A stretch of 64,000 nt of DNA, taken from assembly GCA_035525495.1 (NCBI GenBank), contig DATLED010000024.1:24365-88364 (forward strand). The letters run 5' to 3'. The translations under genes were made by a program, and so were the position numbers. Numbering within the stretch: position 1 is the stretch's first letter; every line of letters starts with the position of its first letter. The stretch is from DATLED01 sp035525495 (lineage in GTDB: Bacteria > Actinomycetota > Acidimicrobiia > Acidimicrobiales > CADCTF01). The notes under the pieces are model-generated. The model was given only the letters and a program-made list of their open reading frames with translations, made no database searches and had not been told where the DNA came from. This document shows positions 32,127 through 39,429 of this stretch, piece by piece.

Positions 32127-32160
32127 AAGTTTGTCGCGCTGCCAATTGCGCCACGCCCCC
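32088..32160 (-). tRNA. tRNA-Lys (UUU anticodon)
   Basis: The minus strand folds into a complete cloverleaf: acceptor GGGGGCG/CGCCCCC, D stem GCGC/GCGC, anticodon loop CTTTTAA with anticodon TTT, and T arm GTGGG-TTCGAGT-CCCAC. The anticodon stem has one mismatch at 27-43. The discriminator base is A, and CCA is not encoded. Confidence 0.95.
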
Positions 32161-32193
32161 GAACGACGCCGAGGTTAGCGAGGGGCCGAACGC

Positions 32194-32490
32194 TCAGTCC
32201 CCGGTGACGATGAGCACGTCGAGCTTGTTGCCGAACGTGTCCTGGAGGCGCTGGCCGTCGGCGCTCACGGCTGCCCCTTCGGGGCTGCCCAGCCCGGCAC
32301 CGAGGGCATCACCGGAGCCGAAGGCGAGCTCGGCGAACCGGTAGTACGGACCTCCGGGGGCGCAGCGGCCCGCCGAGAACGTCACGCCGGGGATGGCGGC
32401 CGCCAACGGCGCGTGCGTCGCCAGGTAGTCGGCCTCGAAGCCGTCGATGTCTTCGGGTGCCGTCCAGAGGGCGATGAGCTTCGTCGTCAT
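32194..32490 (-). CDS. EthD family protein
   Basis: A 98-residue dimeric alpha/beta-barrel protein of the EthD/ferredoxin-like fold. It begins KLIALWTAPEDIDGFEADYLATHAPLA and has the usual AELAFGSGDALGAGLGSPEG segment. Members support cytochrome P450 ethers degradation or are of unknown role. The ATG at 32490 follows TAGGGT by 8 nt. No P450 is nearby. Confidence 0.82.
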   Translation of the reverse strand: MTTKLIALWTAPEDIDGFEADYLATHAPLAAAIPGVTFSAGRCAPGGPYYRFAELAFGSGDALGAGLGSPEGAAVSADGQRLQDTFGNKLDVLIVTGD

Positions 32491-32498
32491 GGCGTCCG

Positions 32499-32542
32499 AC
32501 CCTAGCCACGCCGGTCGGAACCCGACCCCCTCTGGGTAGCGT
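32499..32542. promoter_or_regulatory. divergent leaderless -10 boxes
   Basis: TAGGGT on the minus strand (32504-32499) is 8 nt before the EthD-family ATG. TAGCGT on the plus strand (32537-32542) is 6 nt before the DksA-like ATG. Confidence 0.52.
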
Positions 32543-32548
32543 GTCGCC

Positions 32549-32962
32549 ATGACCGATCCCGACCACGTGCGAGAACGACTGTCCGAGGAGCGGGACCGCC
32601 TCCAGGGCATCAAGAACGAGCTCGACGGAGTGCGGGGCGAGGACCAGCGGGAGTCCCTCGAGGAGCTCAGCAGCTACGACCAGCACCCGGCGGACGTCGC
32701 CACCGAGACGTTCGAGCGGGAGAAGGATCTCTCCATCCTCGACAGCGTCGAGGGCGAGCTCGCCGACATCGAGCATGCCCTGAAGCGCATCGACGACGGC
32801 AGCTACGGGACGTGCGAGGCCTGTGGCAAGCCGATCGGCGACGACCGTCTCGAAGCCATGCCGGCCACGCGCTACTGCCTCGACGACCAGTCCAAGGCCG
32901 AGAACGAGCAGCGCATCTCCGCGCCCCACGAGATCGTGGAAGAAGAAGAGCCCGCAACCTGA
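32549..32962 (+). CDS. TraR/DksA-type zinc-finger protein
   Basis: A 137-residue protein with an N-terminal coiled-coil (residues 8-80) and a C-terminal DksA-type finger. It has YGTCEACGKPIGDDRLEAMP, then RYC. Cys89, Cys92 and Cys110 are present, but the fourth position (113) is Asp, so zinc binding is three-Cys or three-Cys-plus-Asp. DksA relatives act in the RNA polymerase secondary channel. A TAGCGT box lies 6 nt upstream, and the stop overlaps the ABC1 kinase start by one base. Confidence 0.85.
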   Translation: MTDPDHVRERLSEERDRLQGIKNELDGVRGEDQRESLEELSSYDQHPADVATETFEREKDLSILDSVEGELADIEHALKRIDDGSYGTCEACGKPIGDDRLEAMPATRYCLDDQSKAENEQRISAPHEIVEEEEPAT

Positions 32963-34425
32963 TGGCGACGAGGCGAAAGCTGGCGGCGGTAGCGGCGCTG
33001 ACCGCCGCCGGCGGGGCGACGACGGCTGCCGCGGTCGCCTACCGGGACGTCGACGCGCGCCACCGGATCGAGCGCCGCGTCCGCATCATGCGTCTCACGG
33101 CGCGCCGGGGCAGCCATTTCGCCGTCACGAAGATCCGGGGCCGCAACGCCACGGAGGCCGAGCGCGCCGCCCTCGACGAGCAGTTCGCCATCAAGTCCGC
33201 CCAGGACGTCGCGCAGGTCCTCGGCGGCATGAAGGGCGCCATCATGAAGGCCGGGCAGATGCTCAGCTTCATCGCCGACGGCCTCCCGCCAGAGGCGCAG
33301 CAGGCGCTCGCGACACTCCAACAGGACGTCCCGCCGATGGCGCCGTCCCTGGCGGCGGCCGTCATCCGCGACGAGCTCGGCGACGACCCGAACCGGATCT
33401 TTCTCGAGTGGAACCCCACCCCCCTCGGCGCCGCCAGCATCGGCCAGGTCCACCGCGCGGTCACCAAGGACGGAAGGATCGTCGCCGTCAAGGTCCAGTA
33501 CCCCGGCGTGGACAAGGCCATCAAGAGCGACCTCGACAACGCAGAGATGCTCTACGCCATGTTCGCCAGCTTCGCCATGAAGAACCTCGACGTGAAGGCC
33601 CTCGTCGACGAGCTGCGCGAACGCATGGCCGACGAGCTCGACTACCGCCTCGAGGCCAAGCTCCAGACCGAGTTCGCGGATCGCTACGACGGCCACCCGT
33701 TCATCCACATCCCGAGGATCGTCCCGGAGCTCAGCACGCAGCGCGTCCTCACCAGCGAGTGGGTCGACGGCATGCGCTTCGAGGACTTCATCACCAAGGC
33801 CGACGAGCCCACGCGCCAGAAGGCGGCGGAGGTGATGTTCCGCTTCGCGCAGGGCGCCATCCAGCACCACCACGTGTTCAACGGCGATCCCCATCCCGGC
33901 AACTACATCCTCCACGAGGACGGCACCGTCACGTTCCTCGACTTCGGCCTCGTGAAGCGCTGGGGTCCCGGCGAGCTCGAGAGCCTCAGCGGCGTCCTCG
34001 ACTGCATCCTCGAGCGCGACGTCGACGGCGCCATCCAGGCGGCGATAGGTGCCGGGTTCGTCCCGAAGGACCACGGCCTCGACCCCGCCCACATCTTCGA
34101 GTACGTGAGCGGACCGTACGAGCCCTTCCAGGTCGACGAGTTCACCTATACGAGGGACTGGACGTCGAAGGCCCTGCAGAAGGTCGTCGACATGCAGGGC
34201 GACTACGGCGACGTCATCCGCATTCTCAACATGCCGACGTCCTACGTCATCCTCGACCGCGTCGTGTGGGGCATGTCCGCCCTCCTCGGCCGCCTCCACG
34301 CGACGAACAACTGGCGTGGCCTGTTGGCCGAGTACCGCAAGGGCGCACCACCGGTCACCGAGCTCGGCCGGATCGAAGCGGCGTGGCGGGCGGGCCCGCA
34401 CGCGCCGCAGCCGGCCGTCTCCTAG
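32962..34425 (+). CDS. ABC1/UbiB-family atypical kinase
   Basis: A 487-residue member of the ABC1 (AarF/UbiB/ADCK) family. Family motifs are KxGQ (MKAGQMLSF), the Ala-rich loop GAASIGQVHRA, VAVKVQYPG (Lys), ELDYRLEA, NGDPHPGNY and FLDFGLVKRW (metal-binding Asp). A hydrophobic N-terminal segment (residues 7-25) may anchor it. Relatives support quinone biosynthesis and lipid homeostasis and have ATPase rather than protein-kinase activity. Starts in TGATG overlap with the DksA-like gene. Confidence 0.92.
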   Translation: MATRRKLAAVAALTAAGGATTAAAVAYRDVDARHRIERRVRIMRLTARRGSHFAVTKIRGRNATEAERAALDEQFAIKSAQDVAQVLGGMKGAIMKAGQMLSFIADGLPPEAQQALATLQQDVPPMAPSLAAAVIRDELGDDPNRIFLEWNPTPLGAASIGQVHRAVTKDGRIVAVKVQYPGVDKAIKSDLDNAEMLYAMFASFAMKNLDVKALVDELRERMADELDYRLEAKLQTEFADRYDGHPFIHIPRIVPELSTQRVLTSEWVDGMRFEDFITKADEPTRQKAAEVMFRFAQGAIQHHHVFNGDPHPGNYILHEDGTVTFLDFGLVKRWGPGELESLSGVLDCILERDVDGAIQAAIGAGFVPKDHGLDPAHIFEYVSGPYEPFQVDEFTYTRDWTSKALQKVVDMQGDYGDVIRILNMPTSYVILDRVVWGMSALLGRLHATNNWRGLLAEYRKGAPPVTELGRIEAAWRAGPHAPQPAVS

Positions 34426-34967
34426 AACAGCGTCGGCGTCTCGACCTGATCGCCCATCCGTCGCGGCACCGGTCGCGATCGGGGACGATCCTCCTCCTCG
34501 TCGTCCATGCCCTTGGCGATGAGGAACCCGCGCGCCCGCTCGGTCCGCGGGTAGCGGTTGACGAGCGCCCAGAAGTCGGCGCCGTGGCCGGCCACCGAGA
34601 GGTGGGCGAGCTCGTGGACGATCACGTAGTCGACGACCCAACCCGGATAGCCGCCGAGGCGCGTCGACAACCTGATCGAACGGTCCGCCGGCGTGCACGA
34701 CCCCCACCGCCACTCCTGGTTGTCGACCCACCGGATCGACGCCGGTTGCGGCAACCGGTACCGAGTGGCCAGCACCTCGGCCCGCGACGCCAGGTCGATC
34801 GGCTCGGTCGCGGCCTTGCGTTCGAAGCGACCGACCATCTCGGCCACCCACTTCTCCTCCTCGGCCTTGGACATGCGAGCCGGGATGGAGACCTGTACGA
34901 CGCCTTCCACCAACCGCGCCTGCACCGTCTTGCGTCGCTTCGGGCTCCGTACCACCTCGTGTCTCAT
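34422..34967 (-). CDS. YgjP-type zinc metallopeptidase-like protein
   Basis: A 181-residue protein of the YgjP/DUF45 family with the zincin motif VHELAHLSVAGHGADFW (HExxH and a third His downstream). WRWGSCTPADRSIRLSTRL precedes it, as usual in the family. The start MRHEVVRSPKRRKTV is the typical N terminus. These are cytoplasmic putative peptidases; a YgjP role in DNA or protein repair is not settled. Its 3' end overlaps the ABC1 gene by 4 bp. Confidence 0.88.
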   Translation of the reverse strand: MRHEVVRSPKRRKTVQARLVEGVVQVSIPARMSKAEEEKWVAEMVGRFERKAATEPIDLASRAEVLATRYRLPQPASIRWVDNQEWRWGSCTPADRSIRLSTRLGGYPGWVVDYVIVHELAHLSVAGHGADFWALVNRYPRTERARGFLIAKGMDDEEEDRPRSRPVPRRMGDQVETPTLF

Positions 34968-35051
34968 CGCCTGCCGAACGTACCGCCCGGATGCGACAAC
35001 TTCCGCCACCCCCATGAACGCGTCGGGGAAGATCCACGCATTCGGGTGAAG

Positions 35052-35663
35052 TCACTCGCTGGCGGGCGCCGTCAGGAGCTCGCCGTCCAGGGGGACGAAG
35101 GGGTCGCCGCCCACGAACGACGGCGACACGGCATCGACCTCGATCCACCGCCCGCCGAGGTTGGGGACGCTCGTCCCGCGCTCGATGCCCAGGTGTCGCT
35201 CGACGGCGCCGATCAATCCGCCGTGGCTGACCACGAGCAACCGGTCCGTCGGGAAGCGCTCCGCCAACCCGACCAGCGTCGCCACCGCGCGCTCCACGAG
35301 GTGTTCCACCGTCTCGGATTCGGGGATCGTCGTCGCCCGCCCGGTCACGGCGTCGAAGCAGTCCGGGAAGTCGACCATCAGCTCGCTCGTCAGCCGGCCC
35401 GAGAACACGCCGACGTCGCGCTCCCGCAACCCGGCGTCGATGAAGACGGGCCCGCCGACGCCCAACCCGCCTGCGAGCAGCTCGGCTGTCCGACGCGCCC
35501 GCGCCAGATCCGACGCGCACACCCGCGTGAATCCGGCGTCGGTGAGGTGAGTCGCCGCGTCGAGCGCCTGCCGCTCGCCGAGCTCCGAGAGCGGCGCGTC
35601 GGCCCAGCCCTGCCACCGCCGCTCCGCGTTCCACGTCGTCTGCCCGTGGCGCAGGAGCAACAT
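35052..35663 (-). CDS. histidine phosphatase family protein
   Basis: A 203-residue phosphoglycerate-mutase-like phosphatase with the catalytic MLLLRHGQTTWN (RHG) at the N terminus and VSHGG near residue 150. Arg in DLARARRTAELL completes the phosphate pocket. Acid-phosphatase, cobalamin-type or mannosyl-phosphate activities all occur in this family, so the substrate is open. It is divergent from the MaoC gene with 27 bp between start codons. Confidence 0.88.
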   Translation of the reverse strand: MLLLRHGQTTWNAERRWQGWADAPLSELGERQALDAATHLTDAGFTRVCASDLARARRTAELLAGGLGVGGPVFIDAGLRERDVGVFSGRLTSELMVDFPDCFDAVTGRATTIPESETVEHLVERAVATLVGLAERFPTDRLLVVSHGGLIGAVERHLGIERGTSVPNLGGRWIEVDAVSPSFVGGDPFVPLDGELLTAPASE

Positions 35664-35678
35664 CGCCCGAGTCTCGCG

Positions 35679-35684
35679 TAGCGT
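35679..35684 (+). promoter_or_regulatory. leaderless -10 box of the MaoC-like gene
   Basis: TAGCGT lies 6 nt before the ATG at 35691. On the minus strand the same TA begins TACGCG, a poor box 11 nt before the phosphatase start. Confidence 0.48.
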
Positions 35685-35690
35685 CGCCCC

Positions 35691-36530
35691 ATGCCCGGAC
35701 TCCCCATCGACAAGCTCGGCACCAGGTCCGCGGAAATCCGTTCGACGATCGATCCGGACCGGGCGAAGCAGTACGCCGCCGCCACCAACGACGGCAACCC
35801 CGCCTACTCGTCGGGCAAGTACGCACCGCCCGTCTTCGGCGTGGTGCCGACGTGGGAGGCCATCGGGCTGGCCGTCGCCGCCGTCGTGCCGCCTGCGCAG
35901 CTGATGATGGTCGTGCACGGGGAGCAGGACATGCACTTCCACCAGCCGTTGCTGCCGGGGCGCGAGCTCATGACCGTCGCCGAGGCCCACAGCATCCGCG
36001 TCGGCGGGTCGGGCACCCGGTTCACGACCAGGGTCACGAGCACCGACGGCGAGACCGGCGATCCCGTCCTCGAGCAGTACGTCACGATGTTCATCCGGGG
36101 CCTGAGCGAGGGCGAGGAGGCCGGACCGGGCAAGCCCGACCACACCTTCTCGAGGGGCGCCGCCGATCCCGTCGGCAGCTTCACGGTGCACGTCGACGAC
36201 GACCAGACGTTCCGCTACCACGAGGCATCCGGGGACCCCATGCCGATCCACCTCGACGATGCCTTCGCCAAGTCCGTCGGCCTCCCGGGGATCATCGCCC
36301 ATGGGTTGTGCACGATGGCGATGACGAGCCAGGCCGTGGTCGAGACCGTTGCCGACGGGGACCCCGGTCGCATCCGTCGCCTGGCCGTGCGCTTCGCCAA
36401 GAATGTGTTCCCAGGCGACGACGTCACGACCACGATCTACGACGCCGGCGACCGCGCCTTCGCCTTCGAGGCGACGACGAAGCTCGGCGACGCCGTCATC
36501 ACCAACGGTCGCGCCGAGCTCGCCGACTAG
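35691..36530 (+). CDS. MaoC-like double-hotdog (R)-enoyl-CoA hydratase
   Basis: A 279-residue protein with two hotdog domains. The C-terminal one carries the hydratase-2 motif YHEASGDPMPIHLDDAFAK with catalytic Asp and His, followed by GLPGIIAHGLCTMAM. The N-terminal half resembles FAS1-type dehydratase domains. It should hydrate or dehydrate enoyl-CoA or acyl chains; actinobacteria use such enzymes in fatty acid and steroid side-chain metabolism. Confidence 0.88.
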   Translation: MPGLPIDKLGTRSAEIRSTIDPDRAKQYAAATNDGNPAYSSGKYAPPVFGVVPTWEAIGLAVAAVVPPAQLMMVVHGEQDMHFHQPLLPGRELMTVAEAHSIRVGGSGTRFTTRVTSTDGETGDPVLEQYVTMFIRGLSEGEEAGPGKPDHTFSRGAADPVGSFTVHVDDDQTFRYHEASGDPMPIHLDDAFAKSVGLPGIIAHGLCTMAMTSQAVVETVADGDPGRIRRLAVRFAKNVFPGDDVTTTIYDAGDRAFAFEATTKLGDAVITNGRAELAD

Positions 36531-36543
36531 GAGGCGGGCCGAC

Positions 36544-36780
36544 GTGACGACGCTGCGGTTGTTCGCGGGCGCGCGCGAAGCCGCGGGAACCGGCCGCGCC
36601 GAGGTCGACGGTCAAACCGTCGGTGACGTCCTCGACGCCGCGGTGGCGCGCTACGGCGCCGGCTTCGCTGTCGTCCTCGAGTCCTGCCGCGTGTGGGTCA
36701 ACGGGGAACCGGCGACTCGGGCCGACGCCGTGACTCCCACCGACGAGGTCGCCGTGCTCCCACCCGTCTCCGGCGGTTGA
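36544..36780 (+). CDS. moaD: MoaD-like sulfur carrier protein
   Basis: A 78-residue beta-grasp ubiquitin-like protein ending in the diglycine SGG that is activated as a thiocarboxylate. TLRLFAGAREAAGTG and VNGEPATRADAVTPTDEVAVLPPVSGG match MoaD, the small subunit of molybdopterin synthase. A GAGGCGGG sequence after the MaoC stop may serve as ribosome-binding site. No other molybdenum-cofactor gene is nearby. Confidence 0.85.
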   Translation: MTTLRLFAGAREAAGTGRAEVDGQTVGDVLDAAVARYGAGFAVVLESCRVWVNGEPATRADAVTPTDEVAVLPPVSGG

Positions 36781-37553
36781 GGCGAGCCCTCGCGGCGGCT
36801 GCCGCGCTGCTGCCGGGGATCGATGTCGACGGACCGCGAGTCCGCCTCGGCCTGGCGTGGGCGGCCATCGCCGTCCTGGCCATCCTCCTCGGACCCGTCA
36901 CAACGTCGCTGGTGTTCGCGGCCGTGACCCTCGGCGCCGCCGGCCAGGCGTGCCGCTCGTGGCGTCGTCAGTCCCGCCGTCCGTGCCGTCCCGTGGCCGT
37001 CATCGGCGCGTTCGCGTGCGCACTCGCCGGCGGGGTCGGACCCGTGGCCGTCGTCGCGGTCGCCGCGGGCACGGCGGTGGCCGCGGTCGCCGCCACTCAG
37101 CGCCGGTGGGGCGGCCGCGAGGGGGACGCGCGGCTGACGATCGCCATCGGGGTCCTCGTCGGCGTCGGTGCTGCGTCGCCGGCGGTGATCCGCGACCGGC
37201 TGGGCGTGGTCGCGGCCCTCTCCTTCCTGGCGTGGATCCTGACCATCGACGCGAGCATGTTCATCGTCGGGTCTGGCGCGTCGAACCGGTGGGAGGGGAT
37301 CGTCGCCGGCGCCGCATCCGCCGGGGCGATCGCCATCGCCGTCGCCGCCGTCCTCGTCCCGCCGTTCCGAGGCGTCAGCCCGTGGTTGCTCGGCGCCGTC
37401 GCCGCCATGGGTGTCCCCGCGGGGACGATGGCGGCGACGATGTTGGTCGGACGCGACGAGGCGCCGGTGCCTGCGCTCCGGCGCCTCGATGCGTATCTCG
37501 TCGTCGGGCCCGTGTGGGCCGTCGTCGGACGGCTGCTGCTGGACGTGGTGTGA
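36777..37553 (+). CDS. CdsA-like multi-pass membrane protein
   Basis: A 258-residue protein with seven or eight hydrophobic helices, starting at a TTG that overlaps the moaD stop (TTGA). The segment DASMFIVGSGASNRWEGIVAGAASAG resembles the DTGAYFxG...KTWEGxxGG region of phosphatidate cytidylyltransferase, but the full CDP-diglyceride signature (KR...KD) is not seen. It may be a diverged CdsA relative without the normal activity. The high Ala/Val content makes homology uncertain. Confidence 0.6.
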   Translation: MRRALAAAAALLPGIDVDGPRVRLGLAWAAIAVLAILLGPVTTSLVFAAVTLGAAGQACRSWRRQSRRPCRPVAVIGAFACALAGGVGPVAVVAVAAGTAVAAVAATQRRWGGREGDARLTIAIGVLVGVGAASPAVIRDRLGVVAALSFLAWILTIDASMFIVGSGASNRWEGIVAGAASAGAIAIAVAAVLVPPFRGVSPWLLGAVAAMGVPAGTMAATMLVGRDEAPVPALRRLDAYLVVGPVWAVVGRLLLDVV

Positions 37554-37562
37554 AGGGGAGGT

Positions 37563-37934
37563 TCAGGCCTCGACCGTGACGGTGCCCTTCATGGTGGTCG
37601 GGTGGACCTCGCACTTGTAGTCGAACGTTCCCGCGGTGTCGAAGGTGTGGTCGAACTCACCCTTCGACTGCAGGTTCGACTCGAAACCGTCGCCGGTGAC
37701 GTCGTGCTGCACGCCGCCGCCCCACTTCCACCTGACGGTCTCGCCGACCTTCACGGCGACGTCGGCTGGGTCGAACGTCGTCGGCTTGAGGTTGACGGTC
37801 GCGGCGGCACCGGTGCCCGAGCCGCCAGAGGATCCCGTGTCGCCGCGGTCGCTGTCGCTGTCGCTGCAGGCCGCCACCACCAACGAGGTGACCGCGACAA
37901 CGGCGGCAAGGAAACGAAGGGAGCGCGAGGTCAT
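37563..37934 (-). CDS. cupredoxin (plastocyanin-like) lipoprotein
   Basis: A 123-residue blue-copper protein with lipobox VVAAC (Cys23), a Ser/Gly linker and a cupredoxin fold. The copper ligands are His77 (GVQHDVTG), Cys108, His111 and Met115 (KCEVHPTTM). It would be an electron carrier on the outer face of the membrane. It starts 3 bp after the stop of the PuuD-like membrane protein, in one operon, so the two probably exchange electrons. Confidence 0.9.
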   Translation of the reverse strand: MTSRSLRFLAAVVAVTSLVVAACSDSDSDRGDTGSSGGSGTGAAATVNLKPTTFDPADVAVKVGETVRWKWGGGVQHDVTGDGFESNLQSKGEFDHTFDTAGTFDYKCEVHPTTMKGTVTVEA

Positions 37935-37937
37935 CGT

Positions 37938-38666
37938 TTAGAACGCCACCTCGAACATGAGGATCAGGATCGCCGTCAGGACGAAGCCGCCGATGATCGT
38001 GTTGCGGTGGTTGTCGATGTGCCACGCCTGCGGGGCGCCGGCCGCGGGTGCCGAGAGGGCGATGGCTTCGATGGCGACGATCAGCACCAGCGCCACGATC
38101 CAGTAGAGACCGCGCTTGGGGTCACCGTCGTGGCCCTCCCCGACGAACGCCGGGGCGAAGTGCGACGTGGCTCCCATGAAGAACAGCATCGGGATCGAGA
38201 AGAAGGTGTTGGTGCGGGATGCGCACGCTCCACGCCGACCGGCGGCGGGGGCATTGGGCAGGCCCTCCTGGCCGGCGGCGGTGCGCTCGGCGTTCTCGAT
38301 CACGATCTTCTGGGCGGGCCAGATGACGAGCCACACGTTGGCGAACATGATCACGGCCATCAGGATGCCGGTCGCGATGCTCGTCCCTGACGGCGACTTG
38401 AAGTAGTCCATGTCGGTCAGCTGCTCCTGGAACGCCAGGATCGACAGGCCGGTCAGCAGCGTCAGCACGGCGCCGTAGCGGAACCACCAGAGGGCCCGAG
38501 GCACGAGCTTGCGGATCGCCTCGGTGCGGGGACCGGCCTCGAAGGCCGCGAACGCCGGTGTCTGCACGAAGTTGAAGTAGTACAGCAGCCCGATCCACGT
38601 CACGCCGGCGAGGTAGTGGCCCCAGCGGGACAGCATCATGCCGCCCGCCTGGCTGAAGATCTCCAT
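37938..38666 (-). CDS. PuuD-like membrane protein without the cytochrome c domain
   Basis: A 242-residue membrane protein with about seven helices matching the membrane domain of urate hydroxylase PuuD (PF06181). LSRWGHYLAGVTWIGLLYYFNFVQTPAF is the family hallmark (His in the first helix), and TSHFAPAF follows later. PuuD proteins usually carry a C-terminal cytochrome c; here the protein ends after the last helix. A GGAGGT ribosome-binding site lies 7 nt before the ATG at 38666. No purine-catabolism genes are near, so urate as substrate is unproven. Confidence 0.78.
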   Translation of the reverse strand: MEIFSQAGGMMLSRWGHYLAGVTWIGLLYYFNFVQTPAFAAFEAGPRTEAIRKLVPRALWWFRYGAVLTLLTGLSILAFQEQLTDMDYFKSPSGTSIATGILMAVIMFANVWLVIWPAQKIVIENAERTAAGQEGLPNAPAAGRRGACASRTNTFFSIPMLFFMGATSHFAPAFVGEGHDGDPKRGLYWIVALVLIVAIEAIALSAPAAGAPQAWHIDNHRNTIIGGFVLTAILILMFEVAF

Positions 38667-38711
38667 CAGTCGCACCTCCGACAGGGGTTGTGAAAGCGAT
38701 TCACGCGGAAC

Positions 38712-39380
38712 CTAGCAGCCGAGGCGCGCGAAGAGGTCGTCCAGAGCCACCCCGCCGAGCGTCGGGATCACGAGGTCGGCGGCAGAGAGATCGAGCCCGC
38801 GCGTGATCTCGTGGGGGACGGCGACGCACCAGAGCCCGGCGCGCTTGGCGGCGTCGATCCCGTTCGGTGAATCCTCGAAGGCGACGGCCTCGCTCGGGTC
38901 GACCCCGAGCGCGCCGCAGGCGCGGAGATAGAGGTCCGGTGCGGGCTTGGCCGGACACGTGCCGTCGAAGATCGACACGTGAGCGAAGCGGTCGGTGAGG
39001 CGCAGTTGCTCGAGCAGCACCGGCACCCAGTCGCCGCCCGAGCTCGAGGCGATGGCGGTGGCGAGCCCGGCGGCGTCGGCCTGGTCGAGGAGGTCGACGA
39101 TCCCGGGAAGGGGTTCCGTGAGGGCATGGATGGCCGGGTGATGTCGGGCCCGTCGTCGCCTCGTGGCCTCGTCGGGATCGAACCCGTCGCCGACGCGGGC
39201 CCCGAGCTCGCGCAGCGGGTCCCATCCCGCGGGGTCGTTCGTGCCGATGCACTGGACCCACTCCTCGAGCGTGAGCTCGTGGCCGAAATCCGCCCACGTC
39301 TCGACCCACGCCCGGAACTCCGGGCCCTCGGTGTCCGCGATCAGCCCGTCGAAGTCGAGGACGAGCGCTCGGATGGGCAC
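38712..39380 (-). CDS. HAD-family hydrolase (beta-phosphoglucomutase-like)
   Basis: A 222-residue HAD hydrolase. Motif I is LDFDGLIADTE, motif II is in ATAIASSSGGDWV, motif III is the Lys in CPAKPAPDLY and motif IV is FEDSPNGIDAAKRAG. The cap is the alpha-helical type of the beta-phosphoglucomutase group. The GTG at 39380 follows TACGGT by 6 nt. Confidence 0.88.
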   Translation of the reverse strand: MPIRALVLDFDGLIADTEGPEFRAWVETWADFGHELTLEEWVQCIGTNDPAGWDPLRELGARVGDGFDPDEATRRRRARHHPAIHALTEPLPGIVDLLDQADAAGLATAIASSSGGDWVPVLLEQLRLTDRFAHVSIFDGTCPAKPAPDLYLRACGALGVDPSEAVAFEDSPNGIDAAKRAGLWCVAVPHEITRGLDLSAADLVIPTLGGVALDDLFARLGC

Positions 39381-39386
39381 GGCGCC

Positions 39387-39423
39387 ACCGTAGGGTCGGC
39401 GTCACAGTCGTCGCCGCTACGAT
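39387..39423. promoter_or_regulatory. divergent leaderless -10 boxes
   Basis: TACGGT on the minus strand (39392-39387) is 6 nt before the HAD GTG. TACGAT on the plus strand (39418-39423) is 6 nt before the RsiG-like ATG. Confidence 0.5.
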
Positions 39424-39429
39424 CCCGCC

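Noticed and set aside
32087..32160. Plus-strand reading frames over the tRNA (peptides with WDSNPQP)
   Set aside because: This peptide is the well-known artefact of translating the antisense of a tRNA T-arm.
35663..35691. Symmetric divergent promoter between the histidine phosphatase and MaoC-like genes
   Set aside because: The plus box (TAGCGT) is good, but the minus counterpart TACGCG lacks the final T and is 11 nt from the start codon.
38978..39000. Apparent piece of the 70-bp repeat (CACGTGAGCGAAGCGG) in the HAD gene
   Set aside because: It codes for the normal FAHVS segment of a HAD protein and lacks the flanking repeat blocks; chance similarity.
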